Shown here one piece after another: positions 9,561 through 17,808 of a DNA stretch of 64,000 bases. Every line of letters starts with the position of its first letter. The stretch's first letter is position 1. The notes below the pieces were generated by a model, which saw only the letters and a list, made by a program, of their open reading frames with translations, ran no database searches and was not told the DNA's origin. Made by a program: the position numbers and the translations under genes. The stretch covers positions 1-64,000 of the forward strand of contig NZ_OY771430.1 of assembly GCF_963674565.1 (NCBI RefSeq), written 5' to 3'. Origin of the DNA: an uncultured Carboxylicivirga sp. GTDB lineage: Bacteria; Bacteroidota; Bacteroidia; Bacteroidales; Marinilabiliaceae.

Positions 9561-9572
9561 GCAAACGATTGC
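9561..9572. promoter_or_regulatory. LacI-type operator candidate L2
   Basis: A second exact copy of GCAAACGATTGC, 65 bases (about six helical turns) from the first, which would put both sites on the same DNA face. The rest of the gap from 9573 to 9722 holds only AT-rich DNA and a 9-bp inverted repeat (TTCAATCAG at 9687, CTGATTGAA at 9706) after the lacI stop that lacks a T-run. Confidence 0.6.
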
Positions 9573-9722
9573 GAAATTGTTCAAAAACACCTTCCAGTGA
9601 TATTATTTCTATAAGTGGGAGAGATAAATATAGACTATACTTCAGTTCTGATCATGAAAAAGACTAATGCAGAATTGAAATATAGTTTCAATCAGATTTT
9701 CTATCCTGATTGAATATTAATA

Positions 9723-10751
9723 TTAGATTGTTTTTCCTAGTTGAGAGGATGTTCTTTCTACTAGTTCAGGTGTAAATATTTTAGTTTCAAACTCACTTTC
9801 AATGGCTGTTTCTTCAATATGGCCAATCAACAGGTTCATGGCTGCCTGACCAATAACATATCCTTTTTGTTCAACTGTGGTTAAAGGGGGATAAGCAATA
9901 TCAGCAATAGGTCCGTCTCCAAATCCAACAACAGCAATGTCTTTGGGCACATTGTATCCATTACGTTGCAGTACCTGCATGGCAGCAATGGCAGTACTGT
10001 CGTTTACCGCAAAAATACCATCAATGTCACCGGCAAGACTAATAATTTCATCCTCCTTTGCAAAAACAGATTCTCGGGTATCACACTTTACTACGAACTG
10101 ATCATTGCATTGAAGTTGATGCTCTTTTAATGCACTGCAATAACCTTCTTTCCGGTTTTTACCTATTAATAAATGTTGAGGAGCTGATAGGTGCATTATT
10201 TTTTTACATCCTTTACCAATAAGGTGTTTTGTAGCTATGCGGGCACCTTCAAAATCATCAGCAATCACCCTGTCTGTTGAGATGGCTTCACAAATACGAT
10301 CGAAAAAAACGATCGGTATTCCATTGTCTCTTACGTTTTGAAAATGAGAGAATTCATGAGTGTTTTTACTCATTGATACTAATATGCCATCTACTCTGTT
10401 GTCAATTAAGGCTTGTAAATCAATTACCTCTCTTTGATAATTTTCGTTGGTTTGGCAAATAATGGCATTATAACCTTTACCATAAGCAATATCCTCTATG
10501 CCACTAATTACTGTTGAAAAGAAGTGGTGAACTATTTCAGGTATCACAATTCCAATCGTATTGGTTTTACTGCTTCGTAAACTTAATGCCAGGGCGTTAG
10601 GGCGATAATTTACTTTCTCGGCAAATGTCTGTACCAGTTGTTTTGTTTTTGGACTGATATCAGGATGATCTTTTAATGCCCTGGAAACAGTTGACGGAGA
10701 AATTCCAAGAACTCTTGCAATATCTTTAATGGTTATCGGATGTGATTTCAT
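9723..10751 (-). CDS. LacI-family transcriptional regulator of the starch locus
   Basis: The 342-residue protein has an N-terminal LacI helix-turn-helix (residues 6-26, ITIKDIARVLGISPSTVSRA), the hinge helix region ending in RPNALALSLRSSKTNTIG, and a periplasmic-binding-protein-like sugar-sensing domain (about 60-342). It binds DNA in the cytoplasm and probably senses a maltodextrin or a related metabolite. It lies between the two arms of the locus, and candidate operators are present in front of both. The operators lie upstream of the inferred promoters, so activation is as likely as repression. A 19-base dyad 17 bases before the start codon may be an autoregulatory site. Confidence 0.92.
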   Translation of the reverse strand: MKSHPITIKDIARVLGISPSTVSRALKDHPDISPKTKQLVQTFAEKVNYRPNALALSLRSSKTNTIGIVIPEIVHHFFSTVISGIEDIAYGKGYNAIICQTNENYQREVIDLQALIDNRVDGILVSMSKNTHEFSHFQNVRDNGIPIVFFDRICEAISTDRVIADDFEGARIATKHLIGKGCKKIMHLSAPQHLLIGKNRKEGYCSALKEHQLQCNDQFVVKCDTRESVFAKEDEIISLAGDIDGIFAVNDSTAIAAMQVLQRNGYNVPKDIAVVGFGDGPIADIAYPPLTTVEQKGYVIGQAAMNLLIGHIEETAIESEFETKIFTPELVERTSSQLGKTI

Positions 10752-10767
10752 ATAGTATACTTGGACA

Positions 10768-10786
10768 ATTAAGGAATATCCTTAAT
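10768..10786. promoter_or_regulatory. Perfect 8-bp dyad in front of lacI-type gene
   Basis: ATTAAGGAATATCCTTAAT has 8-bp arms around a 3-base centre, 17 bases upstream of the regulator start codon. It differs from the GCAAACG operators, so it may be a site for another factor or a leader hairpin. Confidence 0.45.
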
Positions 10787-10911
10787 CTAGCTCAAAAGTT
10801 AAAGATAATAATTTTGCCTAATTTTCTTTTAGTTGTTTTAGGGTTTACAGTTTGAAGGTTAAAAAAGATTTCCAATATATACATGTTAAACAATGTTAAT
10901 CATTACAGCCC

Positions 10912-10989
10912 ATTGAATTCCTTCGTAGAATCTCTTTGTTTTTATATTGTAAACAGGAGATATTGAATTCCTTTTTTGTAGAGTCCTTT
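10912..10989 (+). repeat. Imperfect direct repeat pair in lacI-susC gap
   Basis: ATTGAATTCCTT occurs at 10912-10923 and again at 10962-10973, 50 bases apart, each followed by GTAGA and a TC-rich tract. Possible regulatory sites; no function assigned. Confidence 0.4.
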
Positions 10990-10993
10990 CTAT

Positions 10994-11005
10994 GCAATCG
11001 TTTTC
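10994..11005. promoter_or_regulatory. LacI-type operator candidate R1 (weaker)
   Basis: GCAATCGTTTTC resembles the reverse complement of the L1/L2 core (GCAATCGTTTGC) with one mismatch. It lies 144 bases upstream of the susC -7 box, close to the 146-base distance of L2 from its promoter. Confidence 0.45.
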
Positions 11006-11057
11006 GATAGAATAGTGTAAAAAAGGAAAACATGTTTTATATCATAAAAATGTTTTT

Positions 11058-11081
11058 GCAATCGTCTTCGCAAACGGTTGC
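11058..11081. promoter_or_regulatory. LacI-type operator candidates R2 and R3 (abutting)
   Basis: GCAATCGTCTTC (11058-11069, weak) directly abuts GCAAACGGTTGC (11070-11081, one mismatch to L1/L2). R3 lies 68 bases upstream of the susC -7 box. Confidence 0.55.
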
Positions 11082-11125
11082 AGAAGCTTTAAAAGGAAAA
11101 TATTGTTTTCCGATGTTAAAAAATG

Positions 11126-11156
11126 TTTACTTTTTCATCAAGTCTTTCTATGTTTG
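11126..11156 (+). promoter_or_regulatory. Promoter of susCDE operon
   Basis: TATGTTTG at 11149-11156 matches the -7 consensus TAnnTTTG; TTTA at 11126-11129 with 19-base spacing is a near match to the -33 TTTG. Predicted leader is about 120 bases. Confidence 0.6.
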
Positions 11157-11181
11157 TAATGTTATTTCAATACGATAAACA

Positions 11182-11241
11182 CTGTTTTAAAGGTATTAGC
11201 ACAACAGCTACTCATAAATCCACCGAAATCCTTTAAAACGG
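11182..11241 (+). promoter_or_regulatory. susC leader: stem-loop enclosing conserved element, copy 2
   Basis: CTGTTTTAAAGG (11182-11193) and CCTTTAAAACGG (11230-11241) can pair over 12 bp, with one G-U, enclosing 36 bases. The region includes TTAAAGGTATTAGCA (11187-11201) and CATAAATCC (11213-11221), shared with 9365-9403. It ends 40 bases before the susC ATG, so it could be a leader RNA structure or a DNA-binding element. Confidence 0.5.
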
Positions 11242-11281
11242 ATATCAAATGTTTATTAATAATCAAGAAAATCTATGTTTT

Positions 11282-14200
11282 ATGAAAAAACAGTCTAATT
11301 TGTTTAAGTTACTGTTTCTTTTTCTGGCATTATTTAGTTTTCTGAATATGAATGCACAGGAAATGACTGTTACAGGTGTTGTAACAGATGCAAGTGATGG
11401 TATGCCTTTACCTGGTGTTACTGTAGCAGTAAAAGGTACCACAACCGGAACAATTACTACTCCGGACGGGGCATATACATTGAAAGTCAGCAAAGGACAA
11501 ACTCTAGTTTTCTCATTTATTGGATATAAAAATGTTGAAACAATTATTGAAAGTCAGTCTCAGATTAATATTGCTTTAGAGGCAGATGTTATTGGGATGG
11601 AAGAGGTTGTTGTTATTGGTTATGGTACCAGCAAAAAGAAAGACCTTACAGGTTCGATTCAAACTGTTAGTGCAGATGACTTTAATCAGGGAGTAATTAG
11701 TTCTCCTCAACAGTTAATTAATGGTAAAGTCGCAGGTGTGCAGATTACCGATGGTGGTGGTGCTCCAGGTGACGGTGCTACAATTCGTATCAGAGGAGGT
11801 TCTTCCTTATCAGCATCAAATGATCCGTTAATTATCATTGATGGAGTGCCTTTGGATAACAGTGGAGTTTCAGGAATGCGAAACTCACTAAATGTTGTAA
11901 ATCCTAATGATATTGAAACGTTCACTGTTCTGAAAGATGCTTCTGCAACAGCTATCTATGGATCAAGAGCATCGAATGGTGTAATTTTGATTACCACAAA
12001 AAAAGGTAAGTCATCTGGTATACAAATTGATTATGCGGGTAATTTTTCGGTTGCCACACCAGCTAATAAGTTAGATGTTTTATCGGCTGATCAATATAGA
12101 GAAGTGCTAGCTGAAAAATTCCCTGGTAATGTTAGTTTATTAGGTAATGCCAATACAGACTGGCAAGATGAAATTTACCGAAATGCAATAAGCACAGATC
12201 ATAACTTGGCGTTGTCAGGTACAATTGTTGAAAACTTGCCTTATCGTGTGTCATTTGGATACAACAATACAAATGGTATTTTGGATGAATCAAGTATGAA
12301 TCGTAAGACAGCATCATTAAATCTTAATCCATCATTATTTGATGATCATTTAAGAATTAATATTAGTGCCAAAGGAATGACTATCAATAATAACTTCTCA
12401 AATCAAGGAGCTGTAGGAGCTGCTATTTCTTTGGATCCTACTCAGGTTATCAAAGGTGATGAGTATGCTGCTTATGGAGGTTATTTTGCATGGGCTCGTC
12501 CAGATGGTTCGCCAAATGGAAATGCACCTGATAATCCACGCGCTTTAATTGATCAACGAATTGATAAATCAATCGTTAATAGATTTGTAGGAAACGCACA
12601 GTTCGATTATAAATTCCATTTTTTACCAGACTTAAGAGCAAACCTAAATTTAGGTCTTGATATGTCGGAAGGTAAAGATGATGATAAAGTTCAAACTCTT
12701 CCAAATGCGGCATGGGATACTGATGCTTTTTTAAGAGGTGGTGGCTATAATACATATGTTCAGAAAAAAGAGAATAAATTGTTAGATTTCTATTTGCAAT
12801 ACAACAAAGATTTACCTTCGTTGGATTCTCGTTTCGATGTTATGGGAGGATATTCATGGCAGCATTTCTGGGCTGAAAATACATCAGGCTCTTGGTTTAA
12901 TTTAGCTAATGATGCAGGTGATTATGTTAGAGATCCTGAGAACTTGACTAGAAATGAAAATTACTTGGTTTCTTTCTTCGGTCGTTTAAATTATGTGTTG
13001 TCAGAAAAATATTACCTGACTTTTACATTACGTAATGATGGATCTTCACGTTTCTCAGAAGACAATCGATGGGGATTATTCCCTTCAGTTGCTCTTGCCT
13101 GGAATATGAAAGAAGAATCATTCCTTTCTAATTCAGACGTATTATCTACATTAAAGATGAAGTTAGGTTATGGTGTTACAGGTCAGCAGGATATAGGTTC
13201 TGATTATGGCTATTTTGGTACTTACAAATCAGGACAGGCAACTGCTCAATACTTATACTATAATAACGTAACCGGATCATATACTAAGGTGCCAATTACA
13301 AGTATTCGTCCAAATGGTTATGATGAAAACCTAAAATGGGAGGAAACAACCACCTATAATATCGGTTTTGATTATGGATTCTTAAATGATAGAATTAATG
13401 GTAGTTTAGATGTTTATCTTCGTGAAACAAAAGATCTTTTAAATCAGATTCCTGTTCCTGCCGGTGCTAACCTTACAAATGAGTTAGTGACAAATGTTGG
13501 AAGTCTTGAAAATAGAGGTTTCGAGCTAACTGTTAATGCTACCGCAATTCAGAATAACGATTTTACCTGGAACATTGGTGCCAATGTAACATATAATAAG
13601 AATGAGATTACTAAGCTAACAAGGGTTGAAGATCCAAGTTATTTGGGTGTTCAAACCGGAGGGATCAGTGGTGGTACTGGTAACATGATTCAAATCCATC
13701 AGGTTGGTCAGGCGGCCGGTTCATTCTTTGTATATCAACAAGTTTATGATAGCAATGGTAAACCTATTGAAGGTGTTTACCTTGATAAAAACGAGGATGG
13801 TGAGTTCAACGAAAGTGATTTAATGGTTTATAAGCAATCAGCTCCAAAAGTAATGTTAGGTCTGAATACTTCATTTACCTATAAAAACTGGGATTTGAGC
13901 ATGGTTGGAAGAGCTAATTTAGGTCAGTATGTATACAACAATATGGCTTCAAGCAGAGGTTGGTATAACAGTATGCAAATTAGTGGAGAGTATTTAAACA
14001 ATCTTCATTCAGATGTATTAAATACCAATTTTAATTCGGCTCAGTACTTCTCTTCATACTATGTGCAAAAAGCCTCTTTCTTCAGAATGGATAATATTAC
14101 TCTTGGCTATAATATGAGTGATTTATTAAATAATAAATTGAAGATGAGAGTTTATGGATCACTTAATAATGCATTTGTGATTACCGGTTATGAAGGTTTG

Positions 14201-14284
14201 GATCCTGAAGTTAGTGGTGGTATTGATAATAATATGTATCCACGTCCAAGAACCTTTTTGTTAGGTGTAAATGTTACATTTTAA
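11282..14284 (+). CDS. SusC-like TonB-dependent outer-membrane transporter
   Basis: A 1000-residue TonB-linked receptor: signal peptide (MKKQSNLFKLLFLFLALF...NAQ), carboxypeptidase-regulatory-like domain (about 25-105, VTGVVTDASDGMPLPGVTV), TonB-box/plug start EEVVVIGYGTSKKKDLTGS, plug domain and a long beta-barrel ending in LLGVNVTF with terminal aromatic Phe. It imports oligosaccharides bound by SusD through the outer membrane using TonB energy. ATG at 11282 is preferred over one 11 codons upstream because it begins directly with the signal peptide. It is the first gene of susC-susD-susE, 12 bases before susD. Neighbouring amylases and maltose phosphorylase indicate maltodextrin as substrate. 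Confidence 0.95.
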   Translation: MKKQSNLFKLLFLFLALFSFLNMNAQEMTVTGVVTDASDGMPLPGVTVAVKGTTTGTITTPDGAYTLKVSKGQTLVFSFIGYKNVETIIESQSQINIALEADVIGMEEVVVIGYGTSKKKDLTGSIQTVSADDFNQGVISSPQQLINGKVAGVQITDGGGAPGDGATIRIRGGSSLSASNDPLIIIDGVPLDNSGVSGMRNSLNVVNPNDIETFTVLKDASATAIYGSRASNGVILITTKKGKSSGIQIDYAGNFSVATPANKLDVLSADQYREVLAEKFPGNVSLLGNANTDWQDEIYRNAISTDHNLALSGTIVENLPYRVSFGYNNTNGILDESSMNRKTASLNLNPSLFDDHLRINISAKGMTINNNFSNQGAVGAAISLDPTQVIKGDEYAAYGGYFAWARPDGSPNGNAPDNPRALIDQRIDKSIVNRFVGNAQFDYKFHFLPDLRANLNLGLDMSEGKDDDKVQTLPNAAWDTDAFLRGGGYNTYVQKKENKLLDFYLQYNKDLPSLDSRFDVMGGYSWQHFWAENTSGSWFNLANDAGDYVRDPENLTRNENYLVSFFGRLNYVLSEKYYLTFTLRNDGSSRFSEDNRWGLFPSVALAWNMKEESFLSNSDVLSTLKMKLGYGVTGQQDIGSDYGYFGTYKSGQATAQYLYYNNVTGSYTKVPITSIRPNGYDENLKWEETTTYNIGFDYGFLNDRINGSLDVYLRETKDLLNQIPVPAGANLTNELVTNVGSLENRGFELTVNATAIQNNDFTWNIGANVTYNKNEITKLTRVEDPSYLGVQTGGISGGTGNMIQIHQVGQAAGSFFVYQQVYDSNGKPIEGVYLDKNEDGEFNESDLMVYKQSAPKVMLGLNTSFTYKNWDLSMVGRANLGQYVYNNMASSRGWYNSMQISGEYLNNLHSDVLNTNFNSAQYFSSYYVQKASFFRMDNITLGYNMSDLLNNKLKMRVYGSLNNAFVITGYEGLDPEVSGGIDNNMYPRPRTFLLGVNVTF

Positions 14285-14296
14285 TTTTTAAAGAAT

Positions 14297-15922
14297 ATGA
14301 AAGTATCTAATATATATAAATTAGTTTTTGCATTTGCTCTGTTATTTGGACTTGGGGCATGTGTAAACGATTTAGATGTTACTCCTATTGATCCAAACCT
14401 GGACACAGCGGATAAAGTTTTGGATTCAGAAGAAGCATTTTATCAAGTATTAACAAAAATCTATGCAGGTTTTGCAGTTTCAGGTCAAACAGGTCCTGCC
14501 GGAGATCCGGATTTAGTTGGTTTTGATGAAGGTCATAGCCAGTATTGGCGAGCTTATTTTGTTTGTCAGGAACTACCTACTGATGAGGCTGTTAATGGAT
14601 GGAATGATGGTGATTTACCAGATGTGAGCACAATGACTTGGGGAGCTAATAATGGCTTTATTAAACAATTTTATTACAGAGCTATTTACCAGGTTTCATT
14701 AGCAAATGAATTTATACGTCAGGCAAAAACTGTTGGTTTTGACACTTATCCAAAATTGGCACAATATAGCGCAGAAGCTCGTTTCTTGAGAGCATTAGCA
14801 TATTGGCATGCTTTAGATTTATTTGGTAATGGTGTTCCTTTTGTAACTGAAGACAGTCCTATTGGATCTACTTTACCTGAACCGGCTGGACTGGTTGGTG
14901 GTCCTGAACTATTTAAATATATCGAAAGTGAATTATTAGCTATTGTTGGCGATACTGAAGATGATTCTCAGGTTTTATTAAATGTGGGCGAAACATATGG
15001 CGGACAGGCAAATAAGGCAGCTGCTTGGATGGTATTAGCTAAATTGTATCTAAATCAGGCTGTGTATCTTGATGCAGAATATCAAAGTAATGATTACTAT
15101 ACCAAAGCAAAAACCTACTTAAACAAAGTAACTTCAGCTGGCTATAGTTTGATTACTGACAGAGAAGTTACAGATGTATATTCTCCTTATGAGCGTTTGT
15201 TCTTAGCAGATAATTACTCAACTGATAATGAAATTATTTATTCTATCAATTTTGATGGTGATGTTTCAAGATCATATGGTGGAATGACATATGTAATTGC
15301 TGCTTCGATTGGTGGAGAAATGACTCCAAATGACTATGGAATGGCAAATGGTTGGGGCGGAAATCGTACAACAAAAGCTTTGGTTAATAAATTTGACGCT
15401 GCAGATGGACGTGCATTGTGGTTTACAGAAGGTCAACAGTTAGAAATTGATCAGCAAGATCAGTTTACACATGGTTATGCTGTTGTTAAATATAAAAACC
15501 GAACAAGAAATGGTGGTTATGGTACGAATGAAGGTAGTTCTGACTGGGTGGATGTAAATGTGCCAGTATTTCGTTTGGCAGATGCTTATCTGATGGCTGC
15601 TGAAGTTGATTTACGTTTGAATGGAAGTGTTTCTTCTGAAAGTCTTGCATTCCTGCAACAAATCGTAACCAGAGCTGGAGTTTCATTACCAACAACAGTT
15701 GATTTAGATTGGATTTTGGATGAACGTGCACGTGAATTATACTGGGAGTGTCACAGAAGAACTGATTTGGTTCGATTTGGAAAATTCACTTCAGGATATA
15801 ATTGGCCATTAAAAGGAAATAGTCTTAGTGGTAAAGATGTTGACGACAAATATAATTTGATGCCAATACCTTTTACGGATATTACTGCTAATCCAAATCT
15901 GATTCAGAATCCAAATTATTAA
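14297..15922 (+). CDS. SusD-like starch-binding outer-membrane lipoprotein
   Basis: A 541-residue RagB/SusD family lipoprotein. The signal peptide ends at lipobox LGAC (C22). The TPR-like helical core has features such as YYRAIYQVSLANEFIRQ and AEARFLRALAYWHALDLFG, and the C-terminal WILDERARELYWECHRRTDLVRFGKF is the family signature. It forms the lid over the adjacent SusC and binds the glycan on the cell surface. It is co-transcribed with susC and the SusE-like gene (16-base gap). Confidence 0.95.
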   Translation: MKVSNIYKLVFAFALLFGLGACVNDLDVTPIDPNLDTADKVLDSEEAFYQVLTKIYAGFAVSGQTGPAGDPDLVGFDEGHSQYWRAYFVCQELPTDEAVNGWNDGDLPDVSTMTWGANNGFIKQFYYRAIYQVSLANEFIRQAKTVGFDTYPKLAQYSAEARFLRALAYWHALDLFGNGVPFVTEDSPIGSTLPEPAGLVGGPELFKYIESELLAIVGDTEDDSQVLLNVGETYGGQANKAAAWMVLAKLYLNQAVYLDAEYQSNDYYTKAKTYLNKVTSAGYSLITDREVTDVYSPYERLFLADNYSTDNEIIYSINFDGDVSRSYGGMTYVIAASIGGEMTPNDYGMANGWGGNRTTKALVNKFDAADGRALWFTEGQQLEIDQQDQFTHGYAVVKYKNRTRNGGYGTNEGSSDWVDVNVPVFRLADAYLMAAEVDLRLNGSVSSESLAFLQQIVTRAGVSLPTTVDLDWILDERARELYWECHRRTDLVRFGKFTSGYNWPLKGNSLSGKDVDDKYNLMPIPFTDITANPNLIQNPNY

Positions 15923-15938
15923 TGTTAAAACTGAAACT

Positions 15939-17747
15939 ATGAAATATTTTAAAATATTTTCTGCACTATTGATACTTGGTCTTTTTGTTTCATGTGATGA
16001 AGAGGAAAAGATTCAGGTTCCTGCAGATGCTGTTAAACCAGTATTATCAGCTCCGCAAAGTGGAGATACATTCATTCTTGAAAAGGTAAATGAAGAAGAA
16101 GTTTTCACCACCTTTATATGGAGTGATGCAGACTTTGTGATTCCTGTTGTTGAAGAGTATTCAATAGATGTTGATGTTGCAGGTGGAGACTTCTCCGGTA
16201 ATAAAGTAATCGCAACGAGTATAACATCGCCAAAAGAAGTTACGGTAGGTGACTTTAATAAAGCTTTACTTGCTGCCGGTTTTGAGGACGGTACAGCTCA
16301 TGATATTATCTTGCGTGTAAGTGCAAATCATCATTTGGCAACCGAGACTATTGAAATGAATGTAACACCATATTTCGATGCTGAACCTTGGAGTGTGATT
16401 GGTAGTGCTGTTGGTGGTTGGGATACTGCTAATGATCAGTACATGACATACGATAAGGATAATGATGTTTATACAATTACTTTGGATATGACGCCAGGTG
16501 ATTTTAAATTTAGGGCTCCTAAAAAAGATAGTGATCCTTGGAAATATAATTTTGGTCTGACAGGAAGTTCAGAAGTAATTGAAAATGCTCAAAATATTGA
16601 ACTTGAGCAGGATGGATCTAATGTTCAAACTTTAGGTGGTAACTATACAATTACCCTTAATGTAACAGGGCAAACCTTCTCAATTGTACAAAATTCAGCT
16701 AGTGAATTAACAAATTGGACAGGTGTTGTTTTAGATGCTGTGGGAAGTGGAATTAGTTCTGATAATGCAAATGCTACAGCAGATGGTAGTTCTTGGAATT
16801 GGGGTAATGTATTAATTGGTGATGATGAAGGTAAGCCTGCATCAAACGGTACAACATTTACATGGAAGTGGACAGGAATTATATTGGAAGCAGATGAAGG
16901 ATTTAAACTAAGAACATTGAATGGTGTAGCTGCTCCTGAAAATGGTATTAGTTTTGATGTTGGATACAGTGCTTTAGATGTTGATAATAGTACTGATAAA
17001 GTTGTTGATAACGGAGGAAACTTATCTGTTAATGCCAAAGGTGAGTATACAATTACATTGGAAATTGATGCTGCCAATGGAGATGCTAAAAAAATCATTA
17101 TTGAAGAGTATACTCAATATCCTGAACAAATTTTCTTGGTGGGTGATGCCACTGCATATGGATGGGATACTCCTGGAACTAAATCAGAGGCTGTTATGCA
17201 TAAGATTGCAGGTGGAGATGCAAATCTAGGTGTTTTCTGGAAGATTGCGTATCTGGAAGCAGGTAAGGGATTTAAAATTTCTGCAGCAGACTGGACAAGT
17301 CCAAATGTTGGTTTTGGAGAAGTTACAGAGTTTGATGTTAACGGACAAACGGTTTCTGATAATGGTGGAAACATGAGTATTGCAACTTCAGGTATGTATA
17401 CCATTGTAATTGATCTTCGAGGTGGAACTACTAAGGTTTCAGTTACAGATGTTATGGTATATGGTATTGGTGATGCATTTGGTGGCTGGGATGAGAATGT
17501 TGCAGGCAATTTATTTACAGTTGATAACACTGCAAAAACAGTAACTTCACCTGCTTTAACAGGTAATGCATCAATACGCTCATATGTTGATCATGAATGG
17601 ATACCTGCATGGTGGAATGCTGAATTTGTTCCTAATACAGGAGTAATTGAGTATCGTAATGATGGAGGTGATCCATCTGCAATTGCAGGAACTGCAGGTC
17701 AGGTTATTACATATGTATTTGATGATAATACTTGCACATTAGAATAG
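15939..17747 (+). CDS. SusE/SusF-like surface starch-binding lipoprotein
   Basis: The 602-residue product has a lipoprotein signal (LGLFVSC, C19) followed by acidic DEEEK, which fits the Bacteroidota surface-lipoprotein export signal. An N-terminal SusE-type Ig-like domain (about 25-150) is followed by about four tandem beta modules recognisable by the repeated G-G-W-D pattern: AVGGWDTAND, an SSWNWG-type variant, ATAYGWDTPG and AFGGWDENVA. By analogy with SusE/SusF these bind starch outside the cell without hydrolysing it. It is larger than SusE (about 390 residues), with one or two extra modules. A strong hairpin follows 18 bases after the stop. Confidence 0.88.
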   Translation: MKYFKIFSALLILGLFVSCDEEEKIQVPADAVKPVLSAPQSGDTFILEKVNEEEVFTTFIWSDADFVIPVVEEYSIDVDVAGGDFSGNKVIATSITSPKEVTVGDFNKALLAAGFEDGTAHDIILRVSANHHLATETIEMNVTPYFDAEPWSVIGSAVGGWDTANDQYMTYDKDNDVYTITLDMTPGDFKFRAPKKDSDPWKYNFGLTGSSEVIENAQNIELEQDGSNVQTLGGNYTITLNVTGQTFSIVQNSASELTNWTGVVLDAVGSGISSDNANATADGSSWNWGNVLIGDDEGKPASNGTTFTWKWTGIILEADEGFKLRTLNGVAAPENGISFDVGYSALDVDNSTDKVVDNGGNLSVNAKGEYTITLEIDAANGDAKKIIIEEYTQYPEQIFLVGDATAYGWDTPGTKSEAVMHKIAGGDANLGVFWKIAYLEAGKGFKISAADWTSPNVGFGEVTEFDVNGQTVSDNGGNMSIATSGMYTIVIDLRGGTTKVSVTDVMVYGIGDAFGGWDENVAGNLFTVDNTAKTVTSPALTGNASIRSYVDHEWIPAWWNAEFVPNTGVIEYRNDGGDPSAIAGTAGQVITYVFDDNTCTLE

Positions 17748-17765
17748 ATATATTTTCATAAATTG

Positions 17766-17796
17766 AGGCTGTCCTTTATATAAGGGACAGCCTTTT
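17766..17796 (+). terminator. Hairpin with T-run inside the sus operon
   Basis: AGGCTGTCC (17766-17774) pairs with GGACAGCCT (17785-17793), extended to 12 bp, with loop ATAT and T4 after. Only 12 bases separate it from the next ATG, leaving no room for a promoter. It therefore probably acts as a partial terminator or a 3'-end stabiliser for susCDE mRNA. Confidence 0.75.
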
Positions 17797-17808
17797 ATAC
17801 TTATATGG

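Noticed and set aside
9687..9714. 9-bp inverted repeat after the LacI-type gene
   Set aside because: No T-run follows on the minus strand, so it is not listed as a terminator; it could be a weak one.
16643..17530. Two minus-strand open frames of 151 and 138 codons opposite the SusE/F-like gene
   Set aside because: Shadows of a real gene with clear domains; no promoter, signal or recognisable sequence of their own.
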